This document shows positions 29,601-36,629 of a stretch of DNA of 53,334 nucleotides, in pieces. Made by a program: the position numbers and the translations under genes. The notes under the pieces are model-generated. The model was not told the DNA's origin. It saw only the letters and a program-made list of their open reading frames with translations, and made no database searches. Position 1 is the first letter of the stretch; every line of letters begins with the position of its first letter. The stretch comes from 12-FULL-44-12b sp964348525 (GTDB lineage Bacteria; Patescibacteriota; Minisyncoccia; Phycocordibacterales; Zambryskibacteraceae), in assembly GCA_964348525.1 (NCBI GenBank), contig CAYGCY010000004.1, positions 1 through 53,334 on the forward strand. Reading direction: 5' to 3'.

Positions 29601-30160
29601 TGAGCCTAACCACGGGCCAATTGCAGGAAATCTCAGAATTTAACAGCTTCCTATCTTCACTACAGGAAGGTTCTGCTGTTTCTCCAGAAATTAGAGAAAC
29701 TATTTTGGAAGGAACTGGTACTCCAACATCTACTAAAAACATAATCTCTAGAATTACAGATAATCCAAATGTAAAAGCTTTAGCCTCCGCTGTATTTGCT
29801 ACTCCACAAGGGTTTAGAAATACTCTGAAAGCAATATTCACCTTCTTGCTCGTTTTGATTGCTGCTTATGTGGTAGCAGAAGAATTAATAAAAAGATTTC
29901 TAAAGACTACGGATAAAGACAACGAAAGACTTCGCAGGCTTGCTATCGTATTGGGATTTTTAGCTGGAGCTATCGCAGTGTCTTCAATACTTAAATATTT
30001 CGTGCTTATACTTCCGTTAGTTATTTTGATGGGGCTTTTGGTTGCTTTCTTTGGGTGGATAATTTGGAAAAAAAGAAATAAAAAAGGTGTTCTGGTTCAA
30101 AACTTTAGAATGATTCCACCTCAAGTAATCATTACTCCACCACCAGCCAAACAGTCCTAA
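26684..30160 (+). CDS. Large surface protein: signal peptide, Ig/FN3 repeats, peptidoglycan-binding-like domain, C-terminal membrane helices
   Basis: 1158 residues from a GTG start (an ATG two bases earlier is out of frame). A signal peptide (about 1-36, ending NIQA) is followed by an Ig-like domain, a Pro-rich linker, and five FN3-like units beginning CGGQIDISW or similar (about 27165, 27910, 28190, 28460, 28975). Between the first two is a about 150-residue DUF11-like segment, and a second Ig-like unit is at about 28715-28945. A Gly/Ser linker (29220-29300) leads to a peptidoglycan-binding-like domain (VTKLQIFLRDF, VTGIFDQATFDATSRFQ) and three C-terminal helices ending in a basic tail. It is probably membrane-anchored, with repeats reaching through the wall for adhesion (inference). 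Confidence 0.85.
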   Translation: MSNSTYNTYRNIRKNKAIKLVVFSLIFLSSLTNIQAANPSVSITANGASDNLGINQGDTFTIAWVSSDVVACNLTRNGEDLGGVNVSDSVGPIDANHLYYPTATSSATFAISCTDGTDTFSSSVVVSINAPNSPPPPPPASPAPQSTTLNAPTITVATSAQCGGQIDISWQSVSGATFYNINRDGSQISTTSNLSFTDTGLVPDSAHTYTVSATDGIVTSNNSSMSSVFASSACPSGASGTVQTTSFNTDPADYPTISVSNYSQNPLSISNWSPSVNLQPGEILSVGIYYHNAGSVDAVNTTVSILVPTGSSASFIVSGGVSADNASAVGGSATANIAGSESLTYIPGSAVWYPNQIQDPSQGVSLSSYSPNNIGTIVPGWPSQGMVVARFQVSNSSSTSTPISAPVLTGSTGVQCGGNISLSWNSVSGAISYKIFRDNSLITTVSNNSFTDTGLVAGSSHSYYVVASNGISDSVPSNTANLVASLACTSVPSAPTGVTVVTGIQCGGQIDISWSSVANASFYKILRDGTLISTTSNLSFTNTGLNAGQTYSYSIIAVNSIGDSSPSVPAQAVASAVCPSQPPASPILSGGTGAICGGQVALNWTAVSGATSYTVFRGGSQINATTNLSFTDTGLTSGQTYSYTVRALNSFGSSTDSNIVSAVASSVCGGGGGGNPAPTVTLIPVPPVITAGATSTLSWTSTNATSCSALGGWTALTSVSGSQIVSLATTTSFTLTCTGAGGTATSTAIVTVTLPTAPPSVPTNLVANTGAQCGGQIDLSWNTALGATFYNVFRSGTFVASTTNLSFTDTGLTFGQSYSYTIQAGNSFGTSTNSNTASASASSACGSGTGGGGGGGGSSSGGGGSSSGGGRVLSTTGGGIFQCNYLIDYLRIDFQNNPVEVTKLQIFLRDFEKENLSVTGIFDQATFDATSRFQAKYQDDILSPWGYAEGESTGYVYILTKKKINEIVCKQILSLTTGQLQEISEFNSFLSSLQEGSAVSPEIRETILEGTGTPTSTKNIISRITDNPNVKALASAVFATPQGFRNTLKAIFTFLLVLIAAYVVAEELIKRFLKTTDKDNERLRRLAIVLGFLAGAIAVSSILKYFVLILPLVILMGLLVAFFGWIIWKKRNKKGVLVQNFRMIPPQVIITPPPAKQS

Positions 30161-31332
30161 TTTGTTTCTAGAGAAAGTCTCCCGTTTGCTTTGAGATAAG
30201 TTGAAGCGTCTCTGCCTTTATCGCCAAGCAAGCTTCTAATGTAAGCAACTGCTCCTATCATTATTGCGTTGTCTGTAGAGAGTTCGTGCATTGGAAACAG
30301 GGTATCTATATTCATATCTAAACCAAGGCTTTTTATGCGATTCCTGAGCTCAGTATTACTTGCCACACCTCCCGCTACTATAAGAGTTTTTACATCGGGG
30401 TAGCTCTCTATCGCGCGTTTAGTCTTTTGTACTAGCACATCGCATATTGCGTCTTCAGCTTCGCGAGAGGCATCCATTTTTTCTTCTTCGGTCAGGGTTC
30501 CGTGTTTTTGTATCGCGTAAAGCACATGGGTTTTTAAACCAGAAAAAGAAAAATCAAAGTCATGAGTGTTTATCATTGGGCGGGGGAATGAAAATGTTTT
30601 GGGGATATTGTTTTCGCGTGCAGAGCGAGCGAGTTTTGAAATTTCAGGGCCCCCTGGGTATTGCATACCTAAAATGCGAGCAATTTTATCAAACGCTTCG
30701 CCAGAAGCATCGTCCCTTGTTTCTCCGAGCAGAGCGTATTTTCCGGCTCCATCGGATTTTATGAGCTGTGTATGTCCGCCTGATACAAGTAAAGCAAGAA
30801 AAGGAAATGCGATAGAGGGGGCGTTTTGTCCGACGAGAACAGAAAAAATGTGTCCTTCCATGTGGTTTATTCCAAACAACGAAAGATTCCAAACGCGAGC
30901 TAGCACTTCAGCACATTGAATGCCAACCCAAAGAGTAGGCTCGAGCCCTGGGCCCACCGTGACAGCTATTGCGTCTACATTTGGTTTTTCATTGGTTGTT
31001 AGAAAATCAATCAGAGCATCGCCTGCTTCGGACTCCCTTTCGAGCAAACTTCTTACGGTCGTTTCGTCAATGTGTTTGTTATTCTGATGTTCTGGAGGAC
31101 CTTGGAGTAAACCGGCTTGGGAGAGTGCGGAGATGAGAAGGGGAGTGAAATTTTGTGCGTGTTCTCTTTTAGCCAAATTTGGATACACACCGCCATATTT
31201 TCTGTGAGTTTCTATTTGAGAAAAAAGGGCGTGTCCAAGCACTTTAAAACTCGGAGAAGAAATATCTCCGGAGCCTTCTACTATGGCAATCGAAGTTTCG
31301 TCGCAACTGGTTTCAATAGCTAGGATTTTCAT
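30157..31332 (-). CDS. tsaD: tRNA N6-threonylcarbamoyladenosine synthase TsaD
   Basis: 391 residues from the ATG at 31330-31332 (MKILAIETSCDETSIA, the family N-terminus); an in-frame extension upstream only reads through tRNA-Ser and is rejected. It shows the ASKHA ATPase fold with the metal motif HMEGH, VTVGPGLEPTLWVG, LVSGGHTQL, and GGVASNTELR. It transfers threonylcarbamoyl to A37 of ANN-decoding tRNAs with TsaB/TsaE. Compared with the usual about 340 residues there is a about 40-residue insertion (around LLQGPPEHQNNKHIDETTV) before the VDAIAVT strand. The stop overlaps the stop of the convergent surface-protein gene by 4 bases. Confidence 0.96.
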   Translation of the reverse strand: MKILAIETSCDETSIAIVEGSGDISSPSFKVLGHALFSQIETHRKYGGVYPNLAKREHAQNFTPLLISALSQAGLLQGPPEHQNNKHIDETTVRSLLERESEAGDALIDFLTTNEKPNVDAIAVTVGPGLEPTLWVGIQCAEVLARVWNLSLFGINHMEGHIFSVLVGQNAPSIAFPFLALLVSGGHTQLIKSDGAGKYALLGETRDDASGEAFDKIARILGMQYPGGPEISKLARSARENNIPKTFSFPRPMINTHDFDFSFSGLKTHVLYAIQKHGTLTEEEKMDASREAEDAICDVLVQKTKRAIESYPDVKTLIVAGGVASNTELRNRIKSLGLDMNIDTLFPMHELSTDNAIMIGAVAYIRSLLGDKGRDASTYLKANGRLSLETN

Positions 31333-31338
31333 ATTTTG

Positions 31339-31425
31339 CGGAGAGGGAGAGATTTGAACTCTCGATGAGGTTGCCCCCATGCCGGTTTTCGAAACCGGTG
31401 CCTTCAACCACTCAGCCACCTCTCC
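31339..31425 (-). tRNA. tRNA-Ser (CGA)
   Basis: Class II tRNA of 87 nt with long variable arm; acceptor GGAGAGG/CCTCTCC, anticodon loop TTCGAAA, T-arm GAGTTCAAATCTC. Discriminator G; CCA is not encoded. Confidence 0.95.
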
Positions 31426-31505
31426 TTTGAGCGATTACTCTAGCATTTTAGCTTAAAAATGCTATATTTTGGCTCATTAAAGCCTCGCCCGAGCGAAGCT
31501 TTTAG

Positions 31506-31577
31506 GGCCCTATCGTCTAACGGTTAGGACATCGCCTTTTCAAGGCGGTAATCAGAGTTCGATTCTCTGTAGGGTCA
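31506..31577 (+). tRNA. tRNA-Glu (TTC)
   Basis: Acceptor GGCCCTA/TAGGGTC with one G-T, anticodon loop TTTTCAA, T-arm GAGTTCGATTCTC; discriminator A, CCA not encoded. The next gene starts 6 bases downstream, so they may share a transcript. Confidence 0.95.
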
Positions 31578-31583
31578 CAATTT

Positions 31584-32063
31584 ATGAAAAACACCACACA
31601 TATTTTTTTGGTAAAAAAAGAAGGAGATAAAATTGTGGAGATTTGTCTTGCTATGAAAAAGCGGGGGTTTGGTGTGGGCAGGTGGAACGCTGTTGGCGGT
31701 AAAGTTATGGAAGGGGAATCTATTGAAGAAGGAGCAATACGCGAAGCCCAAGAGGAAATTGGAGTGTTAGCAAAAAATATTTCAAAAGTAGCGGAACACT
31801 CATTTACCTTTCCGCATAAGCCCGACTGGAACCAAACAGTTCATACTTTTGTTTCAATTGAATGGGATGGGGAGCCAATAGAGAGTGAAGAAATGAATCC
31901 AAAATGGTTTGCTGTTTCAGATATTCCATATTCTGAAATGTGGCCCGACGATATATTTTGGTTGCCCCACATAATTGAAGGAAAACTTTTAAAAACGAAA
32001 TTTGTATTTGGAGAGAATGATTTACTTTTAGAAAAACAAGTAGATGTGGTTGATTTGTTATAA
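31584..32063 (+). CDS. MutT/MTH1-like Nudix hydrolase
   Basis: 159 residues. A complete Nudix box, GKVMEGESIEEGAIREAQEEIGV (G39 to V61, with REAQEEIG), follows KKRGFGVGRWNAVGG, which closely resembles the substrate pocket of MTH1-type 8-oxo-dGTP / 2-OH-dATP diphosphatases. The C-terminal WPDDIFWLPHIIEGK is also MTH1-like. The likely role is cleaning oxidised nucleotides from the pool. The ATG follows tRNA-Glu by 6 bases with no room for a promoter, so it is read from the tRNA transcript; tRNA-Val follows downstream. Confidence 0.9.
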   Translation: MKNTTHIFLVKKEGDKIVEICLAMKKRGFGVGRWNAVGGKVMEGESIEEGAIREAQEEIGVLAKNISKVAEHSFTFPHKPDWNQTVHTFVSIEWDGEPIESEEMNPKWFAVSDIPYSEMWPDDIFWLPHIIEGKLLKTKFVFGENDLLLEKQVDVVDLL

Positions 32064-32073
32064 TTAAATAAAT

Positions 32074-32146
32074 GCGTGGTTAGCTCAGTTGGTAGAGCAT
32101 CTCATTGACGTTGAGAGGGCCATAGGTTCAAGTCCTATACCGCGCA
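32074..32146 (+). tRNA. tRNA-Val (GAC)
   Basis: Acceptor GCGTGGT/ACCGCGC with one T-G wobble, anticodon loop TTGACGT, T-arm AGGTTCAAGTCCT; discriminator A, CCA not encoded. Confidence 0.95.
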
Positions 32147-32158
32147 CAAATAAACCGC

Positions 32159-32191
32159 TTTACAATACTAACAAATGTGATAAAGTATTGT
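32159..32191 (+). promoter_or_regulatory. Promoter with overlapping dyad for the 32227 cassette
   Basis: TTTACA, 16 bp, TAAAGT. An 8-bp inverted repeat, ACAATACT (32162-32169) and AGTATTGT (32184-32191), spans the promoter and could be an operator or a 5' hairpin. Confidence 0.6.
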
Positions 32192-32226
32192 TAGATTTGA
32201 TCCAACCACGCCTACGGGAGTAACTC

Positions 32227-32697
32227 ATGGAATTTCTGCGTGCAAGCGTTGACAGAGCAATCGTGATGACCCAGTACGACTTGAGAGGGTTTGGTCATCC
32301 GCTTGGAATTCGAATTACCAAGAAGCATCCGAAGTATCATCTCGCTTTGATGTGTAATTTCATGTCTTTCTGTTGTATGTCAGCAGAGAAAGGCAAACAG
32401 ATTGACGGAGCTCTGCATTATACAGAAAGCACATTTGAGCAGTATCGGTCAATGTGCAAAGAGCTTGCGACATTTTGTGAGGGTTCCGAGAAAGAAGCAA
32501 TTCAGCTTATCATCAAGGCAATGGCAAGACAGCACATGATGTTTCGCAGACAAATTCGTGCTGGACGGCTAGAGGAGAATAGGTATTTTGCACCCGTTGT
32601 GAAGACGACAATCACAGGCAAAGTTCTGCTCTCGTTGGCAGAAGCGTTTGGCGTTAGCCTTGTGGTCAGGCGCGGGTGGATAGTTTCGGTGGGGTGA
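32227..32697 (+). CDS. Unrecognised 156-aa soluble protein in a stand-alone cassette
   Basis: 156 residues, preceded by GGGAG 8 bases before the ATG, an individual promoter (32159) and followed by a strong terminator (32705-32740). The sequence is mixed alpha/beta with Cys residues (MCNFMSFCCMSAEKGKQ), a helical middle (ESTFEQYRSMCKELATFCEG, IQLIIKAMARQHMMFRRQ) and a C-terminal strand pattern (VSLVVRRGWIVSVG). There is no signal peptide or membrane helix. I recognise no family. Codon choice (CGT, CTG, CAG, GTG) differs from neighbouring AT-rich genes, although overall GC in a sample line (32341-32400) is only 24 of 60. Confidence 0.65.
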   Translation: MEFLRASVDRAIVMTQYDLRGFGHPLGIRITKKHPKYHLALMCNFMSFCCMSAEKGKQIDGALHYTESTFEQYRSMCKELATFCEGSEKEAIQLIIKAMARQHMMFRRQIRAGRLEENRYFAPVVKTTITGKVLLSLAEAFGVSLVVRRGWIVSVG

Positions 32698-32704
32698 GAG
32701 ATAC

Positions 32705-32740
32705 AACTGGCTAAGGAAAGCTTCCTAGCCAGTTTTGTTT
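32705..32740 (+). terminator. Terminator of the 32227 cassette
   Basis: AACTGGCT/AGCCAGTT stem extended by AGGAA/TTCCT with one bulged A, followed by TTTTGTTTT. Confidence 0.9.
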
Positions 32741-32772
32741 TACTTTACAATATTGAAAGAGTATGATACAGT
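32739..32772 (+). promoter_or_regulatory. Promoter of the 32823 cassette
   Basis: TTTACT-17-TATGAT (32739-32744, 32762-32767); an alternative reading is TTTACA-17-TACAGT shifted by 5 bases. It begins inside the T-run of the preceding terminator. Confidence 0.6.
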
Positions 32773-32822
32773 TATTAAGGAAGCTTTTTAACTCATTTTC
32801 CAACTAGGCCCTAGGAGGGCAC

Positions 32823-33560
32823 ATGACGCTGAACAATCTGAAGGCCCGAGCCGACAAGGCTCGGAGTGTTCGCAACACGGTGGCGATGGTTTTCGTGCTT
32901 TTCGGCATGATTCTCGCCTTCGTGTCGCCCCGCGATGCGCACGGTCAGACAACCGTCATCCGCACCAAGTCCGGCATGGTGGTGAGCGTCAACGTGCAGG
33001 ACACGGGCAAGTGCGTTTGCGATACCGCGGTCGTGAAGAAGGCCGTGGCGCCGAAGCCGGTCATCAAGCCGGTTGTGCGCGCCAAGGCAGTCTCTGCTCC
33101 GGCGAAGCCGAAGGTGTCGTCGAGGGACAGCATTCTCTCGGCACTCCAGTTTTCGGCGGATTCGGCATCGGCCGCTCTGAAGGCGAAACTTGCTCGTGAA
33201 GCTCTCGGCGTTGCCGAGGCAAAGGACGACTCTGTGAAAGCAGAGGATGCCTTCAAGGGTCAGCCTGCACCGACTCAGCTTGTGTTTCCGCCGTCACCCA
33301 TTCCGAGCAAGCTCCAGCTTGAGCATTCGGGGAAGGTGGCGGTCAACCTCAGCGGAAAGCTTGTGGTCGAACACAAGCGAAGCTGGAAGGGGCCGGCGGT
33401 CATTGCTGGCATCCTAGGAGCTGTCGCGGCGTACTGTGTGTACGAGAATTGTTTCGGACACACCACGAACGTCAAGACCGCGCCCCCTTCGAAGACTGGA
33501 GGTCCGGTGTGGGCTCCGAACGGCATTCGTGCGAGCTTTTCGGTCCCGATTCGGCCGTAG
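32823..33560 (+). CDS. GC-rich secreted/membrane protein, unknown function
   Basis: 245 residues, ATG at 32823 preceded by AGGAGGG. A signal-type N-terminus (KARSVRNTVAMVFVLFGMILAF, cleavage plausible after AHG) is followed by a beta-like stretch with CVC, an Ala/Lys/Pro-rich low-complexity middle (VKKAVAPKPVIKPVVRAK) and a C-terminal hydrophobic helix (GPAVIAGILGAVAAYCVYENC, about 190-210) before a polar tail. By hand count 33061-33120 has 38 G/C of 60, far above neighbouring genes (a line within ftsZ has 25 of 60). It has its own promoter and terminator. No homologous family is recognised; foreign origin is possible. Confidence 0.7.
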   Translation: MTLNNLKARADKARSVRNTVAMVFVLFGMILAFVSPRDAHGQTTVIRTKSGMVVSVNVQDTGKCVCDTAVVKKAVAPKPVIKPVVRAKAVSAPAKPKVSSRDSILSALQFSADSASAALKAKLAREALGVAEAKDDSVKAEDAFKGQPAPTQLVFPPSPIPSKLQLEHSGKVAVNLSGKLVVEHKRSWKGPAVIAGILGAVAAYCVYENCFGHTTNVKTAPPSKTGGPVWAPNGIRASFSVPIRP

Positions 33561-33578
33561 AGGAAATGAGAAGTAAAG

Positions 33579-33620
33579 AAAGGGCGTTGCGACCAGCACG
33601 GTCGCAACGCCCTTTAATTT
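33579..33620 (+). terminator. Terminator of the 32823 cassette
   Basis: Perfect 16-bp stem AAAGGGCGTTGCGACC with its complement, 5-base loop, then AATTTTT. Confidence 0.92.
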
Positions 33621-33640
33621 TTAGCGAATTTTTAAAATTT

Positions 33641-34579
33641 TTAGCGCATATCTCTTCCTCCTCCAGCGCGTAAGTACATATAAATATCTTCAAGCGCTCT
33701 CACGCCGTCTCCTGCAGCGATATTATTCTGATGATAAAGCACGTCTGTTACGTCTCCTGCAGCCCATATTTTTTGATTGCTAGTGCGCTGTGTACGAGGG
33801 TCGATTTTTACTTGGCCCACATTATTTAAATCTACAAGACCAGCTAGAATTGAAGAATTAGGAATAAGACCAATTTCCACAAATACTCCTTCTACCGGAA
33901 TTTCTGTCATTTCACCAGTTCTTAAATCTTTATAAACAATTGATTTTACAAACTTGTCTCCTTTGATTTCTACAGGGTCTACGTTTAGTAGTCCTTTGAA
34001 GGTTGGGTTCTTTGAGACTGCCTCTACAGTCATTTCATCTGCTTTAAATCTGTCGCTATGCTGTAAAAGTGTGACTGAAGTACAGTAGGCGAGAAGCTGG
34101 GCAGATGTTTCAAATCCGGCATTACCTCCACCAATAACCGCAACATGTTTGCCTGAATAAAGTGGTCCATCGCATGAGGCGCAGTACACAATGCCTTTAT
34201 TTTCAAATTCTTTAGCTCCGGTGATATTCAGTTTTTTTCTAGAAGAGCCGGTACTTACTAAAAGAGTCTTTGCTGAAATATTTTTACCATCAACCTCAAT
34301 ATTAAAACCGTCAGATGTTTCGGAAATCGCCAGTACTTTGTTTCCAAGTATGAGCTCAACGTCCTCGCCCGCGTATTCTCTCAAATGTTTTTCAAAAATC
34401 TCACCCAATTGTGCACCGGAAATATGTGGAGTGCCTATCCAGTTTTGAATGTCTTGAGACTCATAGCTTTGCCCACCGAATGATTCTGTTATAAAAGCCG
34501 TCTTAAGTTTTTTTCTTGCTGCGTAAACGGCCGAAGAAACTCCCGCCGGTCCACCTCCTATAATTGCTAGTTCGTACAT
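33641..34579 (-). CDS. Thioredoxin-reductase/AhpF-like flavoprotein
   Basis: 312 residues. FAD site GGGPAG (8-13), redox-active CASC (133-136), pyridine-nucleotide site GGGNAG (150-155) and the C-terminal AAGDVTD FAD motif are all present. The segment after the second Rossmann motif reads TLLQHSDRFKADE, where E. coli-type NADPH thioredoxin reductases have HRRxxFR; the Arg residues that bind the NADPH phosphate are missing, and both this and QNNIAAGDG resemble NADH-using AhpF. It would keep thioredoxin or glutaredoxin (22159) reduced. It is downstream of ftsZ on the same strand, separated by a terminator. Confidence 0.9.
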   Translation of the reverse strand: MYELAIIGGGPAGVSSAVYAARKKLKTAFITESFGGQSYESQDIQNWIGTPHISGAQLGEIFEKHLREYAGEDVELILGNKVLAISETSDGFNIEVDGKNISAKTLLVSTGSSRKKLNITGAKEFENKGIVYCASCDGPLYSGKHVAVIGGGNAGFETSAQLLAYCTSVTLLQHSDRFKADEMTVEAVSKNPTFKGLLNVDPVEIKGDKFVKSIVYKDLRTGEMTEIPVEGVFVEIGLIPNSSILAGLVDLNNVGQVKIDPRTQRTSNQKIWAAGDVTDVLYHQNNIAAGDGVRALEDIYMYLRAGGGRDMR

Positions 34580-34623
34580 TGTTTGTGAAGAATATCAAAA
34601 AACTCTCCAAAACAAAAACTTTG

Positions 34624-34659
34624 GCACAAAAAAGAGCCAAAATTGGCTCTTTTTTGTGC
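34624..34659. terminator. Terminator between ftsZ and the trxB-like gene
   Basis: Self-complementary GCACAAAAAAGAGCCAA with its complement around an A-rich loop; it lies just after the ftsZ stop and before the trxB-like start (both minus strand). Confidence 0.85.
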
Positions 34660-34663
34660 TTCT

Positions 34664-35842
34664 TTACTTTAGACGAGAGCGTCTCAAGAATGACGGCACC
34701 GCGCTCCAATCGTCATCTTCGTCCTCATCCTTTTTAGGAGTTGGTTCTGGTTTCTTTATTTCCTTTGGGATTTCCTTCTTCTCTTCTTTTTTAGGCTCTT
34801 CGATTTTAGGCTTTATGATTTCAACGGAATTGAATATCTTTCCTTTTTCATCCTTGTCTCCGCCGAATAGCCCTTTTTTCACTGCGCCTTCTGGGAAACC
34901 TGAAGCGATAACAGTAATTCTGATTTCATTTTTCTTCAGCTTCTCATCTCTTACTGTTCCGAAGATTATTTTTGCATTCTGGTCTACTGATTCTGTGATT
35001 ACTTTAGCGGCGTCTTGTATTTCAAACATTGTAAGATCGTCTCCGCCTGCAATAGAGAACAACACGCCCTTTGCGCCTGCTATTGATACTTCAAGAAGGG
35101 GAGAATTGATTGCCAAACGAGCTGCTTCTATAGCTCTGTTTTCTCCAGAGGCGGTGCCTATACCCATAAGGGCTGGCCCTGCGTCCTCGAGAATTGCTTT
35201 TATGTCTGCAAAGTCTATGTTGATGATGCCGGGTGTAGTGATGAGATCTGAAATACCTTCAACGGCAGATTTCAAAATGTCATCACACATTGCGAATGCT
35301 CCTTTTGCTGTGGTTTCTTTTGAAACCGTAGAAAGAAGTCTGTCGTTTGGAATGACGATGAGCGCGTCTACTGCTTCGCGCAATTCGTCTAGACCTGTTT
35401 CAGCGATTCTCATTCTCTGAATCCCTTCAAATGAAAATGGTTTTGTAACAACGCCCACAGTAAGGCACCCTGATTCACGCGCAATTTTTGAAATGATAGG
35501 AGCGGCGCCTGTGCCAGTTCCTCCGCCCATACCGCAAGCAATGAAAACCATGTCGGAGCCCTTCAAAGATTCCTGAAGCTCTTCTCGTGTTTCCTCAACT
35601 GCTTTTTTCCCGAGTTCTGGATCCATGCCTGTACCCAAACCACGAGTTAGATTTTTGCCAATGTGAATTTTCTTTTTTGCAAGAGAATGGTGAAGGTCTT
35701 GTGCATCTGTATTGACTGCAATGAAATCAACTCCTTTAACTTTGGAGTTAATCATGTGGTTGAGAGTATTTTTTCCTGAACCTCCAACGCCGATGACCTT
35801 TATTCGTGCGAATGACTCAACTTCCGGTTTGATTTGTGGCAT
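34664..35842 (-). CDS. ftsZ: Cell division protein FtsZ
   Basis: 392 residues. The tubulin-type GTP site is clear: IGVGGSGKNTLNHM near the N-terminus, GGGTGTGAAP (106-115), and NxDFAD for the catalytic T7 loop (NIDFADIKAIL). A charged linker (EEPKKEEKKEIPKEIKKPEP) leads to the conserved C-terminal peptide DWSAVPSFLRRSR, which docks FtsA and other partners. It forms the cytokinetic ring. ftsA (36763) is its partner on the same strand, but the two are separated by an opposite-strand histidine-phosphatase cassette, so ftsZ must have its own promoter in 35843-35960. Confidence 0.98.
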   Translation of the reverse strand: MPQIKPEVESFARIKVIGVGGSGKNTLNHMINSKVKGVDFIAVNTDAQDLHHSLAKKKIHIGKNLTRGLGTGMDPELGKKAVEETREELQESLKGSDMVFIACGMGGGTGTGAAPIISKIARESGCLTVGVVTKPFSFEGIQRMRIAETGLDELREAVDALIVIPNDRLLSTVSKETTAKGAFAMCDDILKSAVEGISDLITTPGIINIDFADIKAILEDAGPALMGIGTASGENRAIEAARLAINSPLLEVSIAGAKGVLFSIAGGDDLTMFEIQDAAKVITESVDQNAKIIFGTVRDEKLKKNEIRITVIASGFPEGAVKKGLFGGDKDEKGKIFNSVEIIKPKIEEPKKEEKKEIPKEIKKPEPTPKKDEDEDDDWSAVPSFLRRSRLK

Positions 35843-35963
35843 GATTTTATTGGTAATTTATGGCTAAAAATAAAGATAATTTTCACATTGCTGAATTTAG
35901 ACTGTTCTTACTTTCGGCAATATTCGCGCCCATACTACTCGCTATCTCACAGCTTGCAACGTC

Positions 35964-35992
35964 TTGATGTAATTATTCTGGTGTGCTATAAT
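35964..35992 (+). promoter_or_regulatory. Promoter of the histidine-phosphatase cassette
   Basis: TTGATG, 17 bp, TATAAT (consensus -10), giving a leader of about 38 bases to the TTG start. Confidence 0.8.
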
Positions 35993-36036
35993 AAATTGTA
36001 GAAGTACTAATACACTCAAGCTACGGAGCGTGCATC

Positions 36037-36513
36037 TTGGTCAAGAAAGTCCTGTTGGTTCGCCACGGCAACTACTCTGGGGACGATCTCACGGACGATG
36101 GTTTCAAGGCGTCACAGAAGCTGGCAGAGCGACTCCGTGTTGTTCTCGCTGAACATGTGGGCAAGATTGCCGTCGTTTCGTCCGCCACTCCGAGGGCAAG
36201 GCAAACGGCGGAAATCATCGAGATCGGTCTCAAGACTGGTCGCTTGGAGTTTCGTGATGAAATCTCTGACACGTGGCGCGTCGATGAAATAACCGATGGC
36301 GCTAGCGGGCTGTACACGGAGAAACTCACTAACGGTGTCGACGAAATGGTTGACGTCGTTATTGTAGTGACCCATGACCCGTTCATCAGAGAATTCATGG
36401 CGATTTTCCGTCGTGAATTCGAGAGGGGGCCGAACCAAGCGTTTGTGGACTATGCGTCAGCAGTCGTGTGCAACCGCGAGCTGAAGACAATCGGTCTTCT
36501 GACCGTTGAGTAG
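36037..36513 (+). CDS. SixA-like histidine phosphatase
   Basis: 158 residues from a TTG start (36037) eight bases after CGGAG; the next residues VKKVLLVRHG put the catalytic RHG at 9-11 as usual. SSATPRARQTAEII supplies the conserved Arg, and VVTHDPFIREF the second catalytic His (about 113), so the phosphoglycerate-mutase-type active site is complete. Small members remove phosphate from phosphohistidine or from nucleotides and sugars; the substrate here is unknown. A sample line (36121-36180) is 34 of 60 G/C, richer than ftsZ or ftsA around it. It has an individual promoter and terminator and sits between ftsA and ftsZ on the opposite strand. Confidence 0.85.
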   Translation: MVKKVLLVRHGNYSGDDLTDDGFKASQKLAERLRVVLAEHVGKIAVVSSATPRARQTAEIIEIGLKTGRLEFRDEISDTWRVDEITDGASGLYTEKLTNGVDEMVDVVIVVTHDPFIREFMAIFRREFERGPNQAFVDYASAVVCNRELKTIGLLTVE

Positions 36514-36524
36514 TGTTCCCACCC

Positions 36525-36560
36525 AATCTGCATCCGGACAACGGGTGCAGATTTTGTTTT
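36525..36560 (+). terminator. Terminator of the histidine-phosphatase cassette
   Basis: AATCTGCATCC paired with GGGTGCAGATT (one T-G pair) followed by TTGTTTTAT. Confidence 0.88.
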
Positions 36561-36629
36561 ATATACACCCTTCAATTTAGAGCAAGTATTTAGCTTTTCC
36601 CAAGTTCGCGAGAAATTAAAGCGAGCTTT

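Noticed and set aside
31333..31419. N-terminal extension of TsaD by 29 residues
   Set aside because: It is the reverse reading of tRNA-Ser; MKILAIETSCDET is the family start.
32823..33620. Contamination or chimeric assembly as cause of GC-rich stretches
   Set aside because: The stretches recur at several sites with AT-rich promoters of the same style and precise gene-terminator boundaries; coverage data would still be needed to exclude it fully.
34656..35420. 254-codon frame opposite ftsZ
   Set aside because: Antisense shadow of a clearly conserved gene; Ser/Phe-rich without domain.
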